A stretch of DNA of 5,263 bases, from NCBI GenBank assembly GCA_028284565.1, contig JANQRM010000165.1:1-5263 (forward strand), read 5' to 3'. The notes below the pieces were generated by a model. It was not told the DNA's origin. It did no database searches and was given only the letters and a program-made list of their open reading frames with translations. The DNA is from Anaerolineae bacterium. Lineage in GTDB: Bacteria > Chloroflexota > Anaerolineae > Aggregatilineales > Phototrophicaceae. Made by a program: the position numbers and the translations under genes. Each line of letters opens with the position of its first letter. Position 1 is the stretch's first letter. Shown piece after piece: positions 1-5,263 of the stretch.

Positions 1-1
1 C

Positions 2-82
2 GCAATAATAATGTTGCCTATTGATTTACGAGAATCGGTCATTGAACTCGCCCGAAACGCTATTCAACATCATCAATCCTGA
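2..82 (+). CDS. C-terminal tail of a truncated upstream gene
   Basis: This frame is open from the window edge to a TGA at 80-82 and encodes 26 residues, ending with the segment IDLRESVIELARNAIQHHQS. The tail is amphipathic and probably helical, like many protein C-termini. A good promoter for the next gene begins right at its stop, which fits a gene end here. The other two plus-strand frames close within the first 24 bases. The open stretch is too short to be statistically convincing, and I recognise no family. It could be chance reading through an intergenic region, so I hold this loosely. Confidence 0.4.
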   Translation, partial: AIIMLPIDLRESVIELARNAIQHHQS

Positions 83-84
83 CT

Positions 85-113
85 TTGCTTCTGTGACGAT
101 ATGACTCTATAAT
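85..113 (+). promoter_or_regulatory. Sigma70-like promoter for the deoxyribosyltransferase-like gene
   Basis: A perfect TATAAT -10 hexamer sits at 108-113. Exactly 17 bases upstream, at 85-90, is TTGCTT, which keeps the TTG core of the -35 consensus. Transcription would start near base 120 and leave a leader of about 34 bases before the ATG at 154. A second AT-rich run at 128-135 (TATATAAA) is too close to the start codon to be the main promoter. The call rests on sequence match and position only. Confidence 0.55.
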
Positions 114-153
114 TTCAGGCACAAATCTATATAAAACTTCGTCGGAGGGGAAT

Positions 154-1056
154 ATGACGGCAGTACGTTGGAACATGCCACAAGATGTATCCGAAGCACA
201 TCAGACACAGATATTTAGCGGGGGAGCTTGCAATATTCTGGATGGCAAGGGCAAGCTCATGCGGAACAAAGAACGTGACGAAATTAATGACTGGCTGACG
301 GACAAAGGCTTGGTCATCTTCGACCCCCAGATTCATCCCGATACACATGGTTGCGAATATGACTATGCGGTTCATTCCAAATTGGAGAAGGAAGCCCGTC
401 TTGCCGCGACAATTAATATGTATGAAGTCTCCCCACGTACCTTTGGCGGAATCACCAGTTTTGAAATCGCCGCCGACCGCTTCCAATTCGAAGAGCCGAC
501 GGTGATTTACTATTCCGATGGCAGTGAACATCAAGATGTGATCCCCGCACACGACAAAGCTGGACACCCCTTGTTTATCCCCTATGGCGTGATTGATAAT
601 CTGGATGCCAAGAAAGCCCATTATCGAGAATTCATCAAAAATGCCAATAACATGCGGAAATACATCATGAGTTTCGCCCAGCAGATGGATGCCTTGACTG
701 TCACCTTCGGGGATCGGGGTTATGATGGCGACATTGTCATCACACCCGAACGCATGCACGGGGCGGATATGTTTAAAGCCGTGGTCAGCGCGGCATCGGG
801 GCGACGGACGATTCTCAACTTCACGGGTGGGGCAGAGGCACAAGACGAACAGGGCAATCCCAAACTCGTCGTGCCAGACGAACCGCCGATTGTTCAAATG
901 GATGCTTTCCTTGACCAGTATGCAGACGAAGGCAACGAACTCCGCCGAGCCATTGCTGAATTGGTGGATATCAGTGTCTTTGTGCGTGTCGTCTATACAC
1001 AAGCATCCGTATTACAGGCATTGGAAGAGGTACTCACGATCCGTGGGTTGATTTAA
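154..1056 (+). CDS. Nucleoside 2-deoxyribosyltransferase-like protein
   Basis: This 300-residue soluble protein has no signal peptide or membrane segment. Its N-terminal half resembles the nucleoside 2-deoxyribosyltransferase fold. There is a short strand ending in SGG (residues 19-24), a helix with RNKERDEINDWL (37-48), a second strand VIFDPQIHP (54-62), and then GGITSFEIA (98-106). The Glu104 of this last motif sits where the family's catalytic glutamate lies in its G-T/S-x-x-E-I segment. A further strand PTVIYY covers 115-120. Family enzymes cleave or exchange the N-glycosidic bond of deoxynucleosides in purine/pyrimidine salvage, and distant members act on other nucleotides. Classical enzymes are about 150 residues, so residues 130-300 form an additional C-terminal part I cannot assign. 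The start is set by GGAGGGG at 144-150, directly before ATG 154, and by an upstream promoter. A long opposite-strand frame covers the same bases but has shadow-like composition. The fold assignment is moderately supported; substrate and reaction are unknown. Confidence 0.72.
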   Translation: MTAVRWNMPQDVSEAHQTQIFSGGACNILDGKGKLMRNKERDEINDWLTDKGLVIFDPQIHPDTHGCEYDYAVHSKLEKEARLAATINMYEVSPRTFGGITSFEIAADRFQFEEPTVIYYSDGSEHQDVIPAHDKAGHPLFIPYGVIDNLDAKKAHYREFIKNANNMRKYIMSFAQQMDALTVTFGDRGYDGDIVITPERMHGADMFKAVVSAASGRRTILNFTGGAEAQDEQGNPKLVVPDEPPIVQMDAFLDQYADEGNELRRAIAELVDISVFVRVVYTQASVLQALEEVLTIRGLI

Positions 1057-1066
1057 ATCTGAACGT

Positions 1067-1381
1067 CTAATCTGTATTATTTTGCATATCATGTAAGCGT
1101 TGTTCAATTTTCGCGCGCAGTTCGGGACTTGAGATTCCCACTTCTCGAATTAGGACTTCAGCCTCTGCGAAGTCGGCATCCATTTCTGCCTGATTATCAT
1201 AGTAATACGCCAACGCCGCATGAGCATCCGCGAGTTCAATGCCATAATGGTCACAAATATCCGTTAGCGATTCTCCAGCAAAAAGATGTCGCTGGACAAT
1301 CATCTTCACTTTCACCCGTTTATTAATCATGCGTGGGATACCGTATTTGTCCAGTTGGATGTGTACAATTGGAGCGTGCAT
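1067..1381 (-). CDS. DUF433 family protein, orphan antitoxin-like
   Basis: This 104-residue protein matches the DUF433 pattern. Its core (KRVKVKMIVQRHLFAGESL at 21-39, DICDHYGIELADAHAALAYY at 41-60) carries the family's G-x-S-x-x-x-I...Y-x-I-x-x-x-D-x-x-A-A-L-x-Y-Y-Y-D signature, a helix-turn-helix-like fold. A charged helical tail follows (residues 64-104). DUF433 proteins are commonly predicted VapB-type antitoxins, and many are encoded just upstream of a DUF5615/PIN-like toxin. Here the position downstream on the same strand is taken by the convergent end of the deoxyribosyltransferase-like gene, only 10 bases away, so no toxin partner is adjacent. The ribosome site is weak (gacgagaa about 8 bases before ATG 1381), but an extended -10 promoter lies a short leader upstream. 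It may act as a stand-alone DNA-binding regulator; that role is inferred. Confidence 0.8.
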   Translation of the reverse strand: MHAPIVHIQLDKYGIPRMINKRVKVKMIVQRHLFAGESLTDICDHYGIELADAHAALAYYYDNQAEMDADFAEAEVLIREVGISSPELRAKIEQRLHDMQNNTD

Positions 1382-1411
1382 CAGAATATTCTCGTCAAAT
1401 AGTCCAAGCCT

Positions 1412-1420
1412 ATTATATCA
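1412..1420 (-). promoter_or_regulatory. Extended -10 promoter for the DUF433 gene
   Basis: Read on the minus strand these nine bases are TGATATAAT, a perfect extended -10 element (TGnTATAAT). No good -35 hexamer lies 16-18 bases further upstream, which extended -10 promoters tolerate. The predicted start near base 1405 gives a leader of about 24 bases to ATG 1381. The match is exact, but one short motif in AT-rich sequence can occur by chance. Confidence 0.45.
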
Positions 1421-1437
1421 TTAGCAGAACACATCTC

Positions 1438-1446
1438 TGATAAAAT
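1438..1446 (+). promoter_or_regulatory. Extended -10 promoter for the AT-rich duplicated gene
   Basis: The plus strand reads TGATAAAAT, an extended -10 element with one mismatch to TATAAT and no clear -35. It would start transcription near base 1453, about 25 bases before ATG 1478. It lies back to back with the DUF433 extended -10 at 1412-1420 with only 17 bases between them, so the two polymerase footprints would overlap and the promoters could compete. The match and geometry are visible; the competition is inferred. Confidence 0.38.
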
Positions 1447-1477
1447 ATCGTCAAGCGGATACGAAACAGGCAGATGA

Positions 1478-2599
1478 ATGAACGTTGAGGTGATATTAGC
1501 GCAACCTGATAGATATGTGGGACAAACCCTTGAGCTTCAAGGTTTCTTGGTGAGTGTTACTACTTTTATGAACAAGCATCACTCAGAAACGTGGTTTTTC
1601 TCTTCTCAAGAACCCACTGACACTATAGATGAGCAAACGATGGTTCCCATACTGAAGGATGACTTTTTCTCTGACGCTTTCGATAACAAGGACAATGAGA
1701 ATGTCCAAGCTCTACATAAACTTATTGGGCGTTCAGGATTTGATCGTTTTGTAGATTTTTTGAATACAATTACATCATATAAAGGTGTGTCTATTCCTAA
1801 GCATATAATACACAACACATTATGGTTGAGATACAAACAAGAAGGACGTGCTGACGATTTTGAAATTCTACAAGATATGGGAGTTATTGACTATTTGATT
1901 GAAGAAAGTAAATTGATTAACAAATATCAACGTCACTTACGACAGAATATTTATCTTACTCTACCTTTAACAAAATATACTTTTTCCAAAACGCACAATT
2001 TTTACATACCACTAGACTATGATTTCTTAGTAGATGAAATTGCAGTCAAAAGTTTCCCGTGCCAACTTAGATGTCTCCTCAAATGGTCTGAGCAATCAAC
2101 AGTTGGTTTGAGCTTTGAACGTATTTTTCATCTGCAAATTGAACATGAAGCATACATTCAATATATTGCAGACCAATATTTGGAATTATCAGAGATTGAG
2201 ATGTCAATCAAAAAAGTTGTATCAGTGGCTGAGGTATTGGAACAACCTGATAAATACATCAATCAACGTATCCGCCTTCATGGTTATGAAGTTCAGCAAA
2301 AAAATAATTGGGATGTGATGTATATCATACATGATACAGTATACAATAAATTGGCTGACCCAACGCCTTTCGCACTCATTGTTCCTAATGCAAAGTATTT
2401 AATTGATAATGGATTATATGGACCTATGAATTATCCTCCACTACCTACCAGTGGTCCATTGCCAAGAGTATTTTCTACAAATGAGGTGAATTTTATAGGT
2501 CTACTTACCTACAGTGATGATTCCATTTTGCAGTTAACTGAAATCACTGATGCGATAAGACGGATGAGTGTGAATACAGCTTATCAAGCGCGGTTGTAA
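1478..2599 (+). CDS. Unknown protein with internal duplication, OB-like modules
   Basis: I do not recognise a characterised family for this 373-residue protein. It has no signal peptide or membrane segment and is probably cytoplasmic. Three blocks recur in the same order. Block A is QPDRYVGQTLELQGF (9-23), matching QPDKYINQRIRLHGY (256-270). Block B is FYIPLDYDFLVD (175-186), matching FALIVPNAKYLID (298-310). Block C is LLKWSEQS (200-207), matching LLTYSDDS (342-349). In copy 2 blocks A and B are about 27 residues apart; in copy 1 they are about 150 apart, so copy 1 carries an insert of roughly 120 mostly helical residues (about 41-170). The P-x-x-Y-x-x-Q-x-x-x-L-x-G-F/Y pattern resembles the first strands of bacterial OB-fold domains, which suggests but does not prove a nucleic-acid or ligand-binding role. 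Sampled 60-base blocks are 27-35% GC against about 52% in the neighbouring glycosyltransferase, a sign of transfer. The ribosome site is weak (caggcag before ATG 1478). An ATG at 1474 opens only a four-codon frame. Confidence 0.8.
   Translation: MNVEVILAQPDRYVGQTLELQGFLVSVTTFMNKHHSETWFFSSQEPTDTIDEQTMVPILKDDFFSDAFDNKDNENVQALHKLIGRSGFDRFVDFLNTITSYKGVSIPKHIIHNTLWLRYKQEGRADDFEILQDMGVIDYLIEESKLINKYQRHLRQNIYLTLPLTKYTFSKTHNFYIPLDYDFLVDEIAVKSFPCQLRCLLKWSEQSTVGLSFERIFHLQIEHEAYIQYIADQYLELSEIEMSIKKVVSVAEVLEQPDKYINQRIRLHGYEVQQKNNWDVMYIIHDTVYNKLADPTPFALIVPNAKYLIDNGLYGPMNYPPLPTSGPLPRVFSTNEVNFIGLLTYSDDSILQLTEITDAIRRMSVNTAYQARL
1484..1552 (+). repeat. Block A, copy 1 of the internal protein repeat
   Basis: Residues 3-25 of the AT-rich protein. 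Aligned without gaps to the second copy at 2225-2293, 10 of 23 residues are identical and most others are conservative (R/K, V/I, F/Y). The similarity is clearer in protein than in DNA, so the duplication is old. Confidence 0.7.
2225..2293 (+). repeat. Block A, copy 2 of the internal protein repeat
   Basis: Residues 250-272 of the AT-rich protein, the partner of 1484-1552. It opens the second module, which runs to about residue 357 and lacks the long insert of the first. A short basic tail follows (RRMSVNTAYQARL). Confidence 0.7.
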
Positions 2600-2605
2600 A
2601 GTTCG

Positions 2606-3859
2606 TCATGAAGTAAGAAAATGCTGTACCCATTGGAGTGTGGTCGCCAGCCCATCTTCCTGTTGAATTTTCTGGCTGAGCGTGTGTGCCTTGTCTCGCA
2701 TGGACTGGCTGGATGTGACGGTCTGAATAGCTTGAGCTAAATTCTCAACACTGAGTTTTTTACGCGGAATCGGGTCAGCCCCCACACCCAGTTCTTTGAC
2801 TGTTCGTCCCCAATAGGGTTGGTCACCATTGTGCGGGACAATCACCGTGGGGACACCCGCGCGAAAACCCGAAGCCGTTGTGCCAGCTCCGCCATGATGA
2901 ATCACTGCCGACATTTTTGGAAACAACCAGCTATGGGGGGCATACTTCAAAATATGGATATTCTCCGGTACATCATCCGCCTGTAACCCTGCCCAACCTG
3001 TTAGGATAATTGCACGCTTGCCCGTCTGTTGTACTGCGTCAAGGATTAAGCGTGTGGTGACTTGGGGTTTACTATCCGGCATACTCCCGAATCCGATATA
3101 CACTGGATCGTCCCCTGCTTCCAAGAAATCGGTCAAATCCTGTGGAGGAGTCCAATCGGGGTCATCATCAAACAAATAACCTGTGACCTGAAAATGCTCA
3201 GCCCAATCAGAAGGACGCGGAAAGACGTGCGGACTGACCGTTGTCAAGGCAGGGGTTCTCGCTAGCAAAGCCTGAAAGTCTTTTCGCTTACTCTTGGACA
3301 ATCCTAAATGGATTGTGGCGATTTCGTTCCGCGCCCCAGCATTGACCATCCATTGCAAACGTTGAATCAGACCATAGCTTGCGCGGTTATACCATGCCTT
3401 GAAGGGAAACCAGCTTGGGGCACGGGGTGTCGCCGCCGAAGTAACTTCACTGGTTGGACTCAGATGCGCGGGATTAATCAGAATGGCTTTGAGATTGTTC
3501 ACCTTTAGCACATCCATCAGTAGGGACATGCCAAACTCGACGGTGATTAACACATCCGATTCTTTTGTCGCTTCGAGAACTTCTAATCCCATCCGTACAA
3601 AAATTGGATTAAGAGTTTTGCGTGCGGTTTGAAGCTGTTGAATCGGATTCGCATCCATTATTGAGGCATTCTCTTTTGCAAAGGTATTCACGTCTGCGGA
3701 AAGGGGATAGTAGCCTAAGTTACGCTCCCGTACCCATGTCTCATACCCCCGTGACGCGACAACTTGCACCTCATGCCCCGCCTTTTGCAGTTCCATCCCC
3801 AAACGGACATGCGGACGCAAATCACCCCATGTACCATAGACAAAGATTGTGATGTGCAT
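2606..3859 (-). CDS. GT1/MGT-type glycosyltransferase
   Basis: A 417-residue GT-B fold glycosyltransferase of the group containing sterol glucosyltransferases, macrolide glycosyltransferases and rebeccamycin-type sugar transferases. It moves a sugar from an NDP-sugar to a small lipophilic acceptor. The N-terminal acceptor domain opens with a Rossmann strand and the loop GTWGDLRP (residues 9-16), followed by GHEVQVVAS (28-36). The C-terminal donor domain has VYIGFGSM (253-260) and the nucleotide-sugar signature HHGGAGTT (321-328). It continues through GVPTVIVPHNGDQPYWG (335-351), where Asp-Gln binds the sugar. Length and domains are complete, and every key motif is intact. No membrane helix is seen; it probably acts at the inner face of the membrane or in the cytosol. 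The start is ATG 3859, because GGGGGAG lies four bases upstream; a TTG one codon earlier would be too close. Its stop is 6 bases from the convergent AT-rich gene. Acceptor and sugar cannot be told from sequence; natural product, sterol-like or glycolipid substrates are all possible. Confidence 0.9.
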   Translation of the reverse strand: MHITIFVYGTWGDLRPHVRLGMELQKAGHEVQVVASRGYETWVRERNLGYYPLSADVNTFAKENASIMDANPIQQLQTARKTLNPIFVRMGLEVLEATKESDVLITVEFGMSLLMDVLKVNNLKAILINPAHLSPTSEVTSAATPRAPSWFPFKAWYNRASYGLIQRLQWMVNAGARNEIATIHLGLSKSKRKDFQALLARTPALTTVSPHVFPRPSDWAEHFQVTGYLFDDDPDWTPPQDLTDFLEAGDDPVYIGFGSMPDSKPQVTTRLILDAVQQTGKRAIILTGWAGLQADDVPENIHILKYAPHSWLFPKMSAVIHHGGAGTTASGFRAGVPTVIVPHNGDQPYWGRTVKELGVGADPIPRKKLSVENLAQAIQTVTSSQSMRDKAHTLSQKIQQEDGLATTLQWVQHFLTS

Positions 3860-3935
3860 CAAACTCCCCCTTGATTGATGGCGATAGTGAAATGATACAC
3901 AAGGGTCAGGTGGTCAGCTACAAATTGAGTCAGTA

Positions 3936-4436
3936 CTACTCCCGTCTGCGGGCAGAGATTTTCCAATTGGGCGTGACTGTGCCGTCGGCTGTGATACGTT
4001 CCCCCAGCCATTCAAAGCTATTATCCGTGATTTGTGAAAATCTCAGGCGAGAAGTTGAGATGGTTCCATTGGGCGCAGTTTGTTCGGATGTGAGTACAAT
4101 GCGGTCTCCGTCGCGTGAGCCTTTCCATAAGCCTGTATGTCCGCCGGGCATCCCCAAGAAGGTCACATGCCACAACTCTTCTCTTGGGTTATAGACGCGC
4201 CAACTTGTTCCCGCATAGATTTCATTGCGATAGTGGTCTTGTATCGCGTGACCATTGAGCGTGTAGTTTGTCTGCCAAGTGGCTTTCATCTTGCGCCATT
4301 CGCCATTGATGAACAATTCATCGTCACAATCGAAGATACCGATCATAAAGTGAAACTGCTGAATTTCTTCCGGTGCTGAGGGATTCGGTTGACCAAAAGG
4401 GAAGTCAGCATTCATATCAAATTCGTTGAATAACAT
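3936..4436 (-). CDS. DUF1579-like beta-barrel protein
   Basis: A 166-residue soluble protein without signal peptide. Its layout resembles DUF1579-type, lipocalin-like proteins: an opening F-x-F-M-I-G-x-F (residues 28-35), a tryptophan-rich run of alternating strands with NGEW (44-47) and WQTNYTLNGHAIQDHY (54-69), then VYNPREELWHVTFLG (81-95), and a late FEWLGER (141-147). Such proteins are small calycin-like barrels, often of unknown function, that may bind a hydrophobic ligand. The start is ATG 4436, six bases after AAGGA; the GTG one codon upstream would leave only three. The glycosyltransferase begins 76 bases downstream on the same strand, with no obvious terminator between, so the two may be cotranscribed. 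A role in handling the glycosyltransferase's lipophilic acceptor is possible but speculative. Family assignment is by pattern memory and is moderate. Confidence 0.72.
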   Translation of the reverse strand: MLFNEFDMNADFPFGQPNPSAPEEIQQFHFMIGIFDCDDELFINGEWRKMKATWQTNYTLNGHAIQDHYRNEIYAGTSWRVYNPREELWHVTFLGMPGGHTGLWKGSRDGDRIVLTSEQTAPNGTISTSRLRFSQITDNSFEWLGERITADGTVTPNWKISARRRE

Positions 4437-4476
4437 CACTCATCCTTTATGAAAATTTGTTCTGTTTTCTAGGGTT

Positions 4477-4506
4477 ATTCTAGCGATACTACGGGAGATG
4501 TCCCAA
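4477..4506 (-). promoter_or_regulatory. Candidate promoter for DUF1579/glycosyltransferase pair
   Basis: Read on the minus strand, TTGGGA (4501-4506, four of six matches to TTGACA) is followed after 18 bases by TAGAAT (4477-4482, five of six matches to TATAAT). Transcription would begin near 4470 and give a leader of about 34 bases to ATG 4436. This is the best sigma70-like pair I find in the 214-bp divergent spacer for this direction. Confidence 0.33.
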
Positions 4507-4621
4507 GACGATTGGACTGGAATGGACTAATGTAGACAAATCTTTATGACATTGGCAAATTAATCCCATGCAGACTGGTACAGCTTGTGGTATCCTAACC
4601 GACAATTACTACCTGTATAAA

Positions 4622-4650
4622 GGTGTTGCGGTAAGCATGGGCAGGACACC
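4622..4650 (+). promoter_or_regulatory. Hairpin over the kinase ribosome binding site
   Basis: GGTGTTGC (4622-4629) can pair with GCA (4641-4643) and ACACC (4646-4650) around a two-base bulge and an 11-base loop. The 3' arm contains the AGGA at 4643-4646, the only Shine-Dalgarno candidate before ATG 4651, so the fold would partly hide it. Whether the 5' arm is transcribed depends on the promoter. A weak extended -10 (TGG-TATCCT, 4588-4596) would include the whole hairpin, while TATAAA at 4616-4621 would start inside it. The pairing is seen; regulation is inferred. Confidence 0.28.
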
Positions 4651-5263
4651 ATGATTGGAACCACACTAGGCAATCGCTACGAAATCCAAGCGCATCTGGG
4701 CGATGGATCAACAGCGACAGTGTATCGGGCATTGGATAAGAAATTGGGACGGGATGTCGCACTCAAAGTGTTGCTTCCCCATGTGCGGGATACGACTCGT
4801 GAACGTTTCTTCCAAGAGGCGATGTCGGCGGCACACCTGAATCATCCCAATATCATGTCGATTTTTGACATTGATGAAGACAATGGACAGCATTTCTTGG
4901 TGGTCGAATTTGTCGAAGGTGACCCGCTTTCCCATTACATCCCCTCATCGCCCGAAGTCGTCGTTGAACTAGGGACACAAATCGCCCTTGCACTCGATTA
5001 CGCCCATGAAGCCGATATTATCCACCGCGATATTAAGCCTGATAACATCAATGTGACACCACAGGGACAAGTCAAAATCATGGACTTGGGATTGGCACGT
5101 CCGCGTGAAGCCAAGCGCGTCACAGCTCCCGGTATGGTGATTGGCACACCCGCCTATATCTCTCCCGAACAAGCACAGGGACACAAGCTCGATAGACGCA
5201 CGGATATTTATTCACTGGGCATCGTCCTTTATGAGATGGCAACTGGACAATTGCCCTTCAATG
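4651..5263 (+). CDS. PknB-type Ser/Thr protein kinase, N-terminal part
   Basis: The first 204 residues of a Hanks-type bacterial Ser/Thr kinase, cut by the window edge. All core motifs up to subdomain IX are visible. The glycine loop is LGDGSTATVYRA (16-27), the VALK lysine is K39, and the alpha-C glutamate is E56. The catalytic loop is HRDIKPDN (125-132) with base D127 and N132. The metal site is DLG (145-147) in place of DFG. The activation segment ends in GTPAYISPE (165-173), and DIYSLG (185-190) follows. The kinase should therefore be active, phosphorylating Ser/Thr on proteins; activation-loop threonines at 158 and 166 are likely autophosphorylation sites. Start ATG 4651 follows AGGA by four bases, and the opening IGTTLGNRYEI is typical of the family's N-terminus. 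The C-terminal region that would show a membrane segment, PASTA, TPR or other sensor domain lies outside, so its signal and location are unknown. No target is evident among the neighbours. Confidence 0.93.
   Translation, partial: MIGTTLGNRYEIQAHLGDGSTATVYRALDKKLGRDVALKVLLPHVRDTTRERFFQEAMSAAHLNHPNIMSIFDIDEDNGQHFLVVEFVEGDPLSHYIPSSPEVVVELGTQIALALDYAHEADIIHRDIKPDNINVTPQGQVKIMDLGLARPREAKRVTAPGMVIGTPAYISPEQAQGHKLDRRTDIYSLGIVLYEMATGQLPFN

Noticed and set aside
127..1002. Long open frame of 291 codons on the minus strand opposite the deoxyribosyltransferase-like gene
   Set aside because: Its product is rich in Cys, His and Phe in a shadow-like way and matches no fold I know. The plus-strand gene has the promoter, the ribosome site and a recognisable fold.
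1050..1059. Perfect palindrome GATTTAAATC over the stop of the deoxyribosyltransferase-like gene, as a bidirectional terminator
   Set aside because: It has no loop, is AT-rich and short, and would not form a stable RNA hairpin.
1474..1488. Four-codon minicistron (ATG AAT GAA CGT TGA) overlapping the start of the AT-rich gene, as a leader-peptide control
   Set aside because: It is too short and has no ribosome site of its own. ATGAATGA overlaps of this kind arise easily by chance.
1067..2599. DUF433 and the AT-rich gene as a classical toxin-antitoxin pair
   Set aside because: They are divergent rather than cotranscribed. The AT-rich protein is far larger than known partners and shows no PIN or other toxin motif.
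3860..3862. TTG as an upstream start of the glycosyltransferase
   Set aside because: It lies one base from the GGGGGAG site, too close for initiation. ATG 3859 has workable spacing and begins directly with the Rossmann strand.
4437..4439. GTG as an upstream start of the DUF1579-like gene
   Set aside because: It is only three bases from AAGGA; the next codon, ATG 4436, has six-base spacing.
1..5263. CRISPR arrays, tRNA or rRNA genes, insertion sequences and attachment sites
   Set aside because: I saw no regularly spaced repeats, cloverleaf-like elements, transposase motifs or terminal inverted repeats on either strand.

Overview
The window looks like an ordinary stretch of a mid-GC bacterial chromosome with one compositionally odd gene in the middle. 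Its contents are a PknB-type Ser/Thr kinase, a GT1/MGT-type glycosyltransferase, a DUF433 protein, a DUF1579-like protein and a nucleoside deoxyribosyltransferase-like protein. The purine-rich Shine-Dalgarno sites (GGAGGGG, GGGGGAG) and recognisable sigma70-like promoters fit a Gram-negative-type or Chloroflexota-type bacterium. Chloroflexota (Anaerolineae-like) is my best guess, because this gene mix is common there; this is an inference, and no marker gene is present to fix it.

Layout. Bases 2-82 are probably the last 26 codons of a truncated upstream gene. A 300-residue nucleoside 2-deoxyribosyltransferase-like protein follows (154-1056, +) with a good promoter and ribosome site. Ten bases past its stop, and convergent with it, ends a small DUF433 protein (1067-1381, -). 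A 96-bp divergent spacer carrying two back-to-back extended -10 elements separates DUF433 from a 373-residue protein of unknown function (1478-2599, +). That gene is AT-rich and is built from a diverged internal duplication, with a roughly 120-residue insert in the first copy. It ends 6 bp from the convergent glycosyltransferase (2606-3859, -). The glycosyltransferase lies 76 bp downstream of a DUF1579-like gene (3936-4436, -), and the two may share a transcript. A 214-bp divergent spacer then leads to a Ser/Thr kinase (4651 to the window edge, +), cut off after 204 residues. The spacer is the longest gene-free stretch here.

How they work together. I see no shared pathway. Only the glycosyltransferase/DUF1579 pair looks like a possible operon, and only the DUF433/duplicated-protein pair shares a compact divergent control region. 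The most unusual item is the duplicated AT-rich protein at 1478-2599. Calling it a new system would go beyond the evidence; it is an uncharacterised, probably transferred gene with a clear and describable internal architecture.
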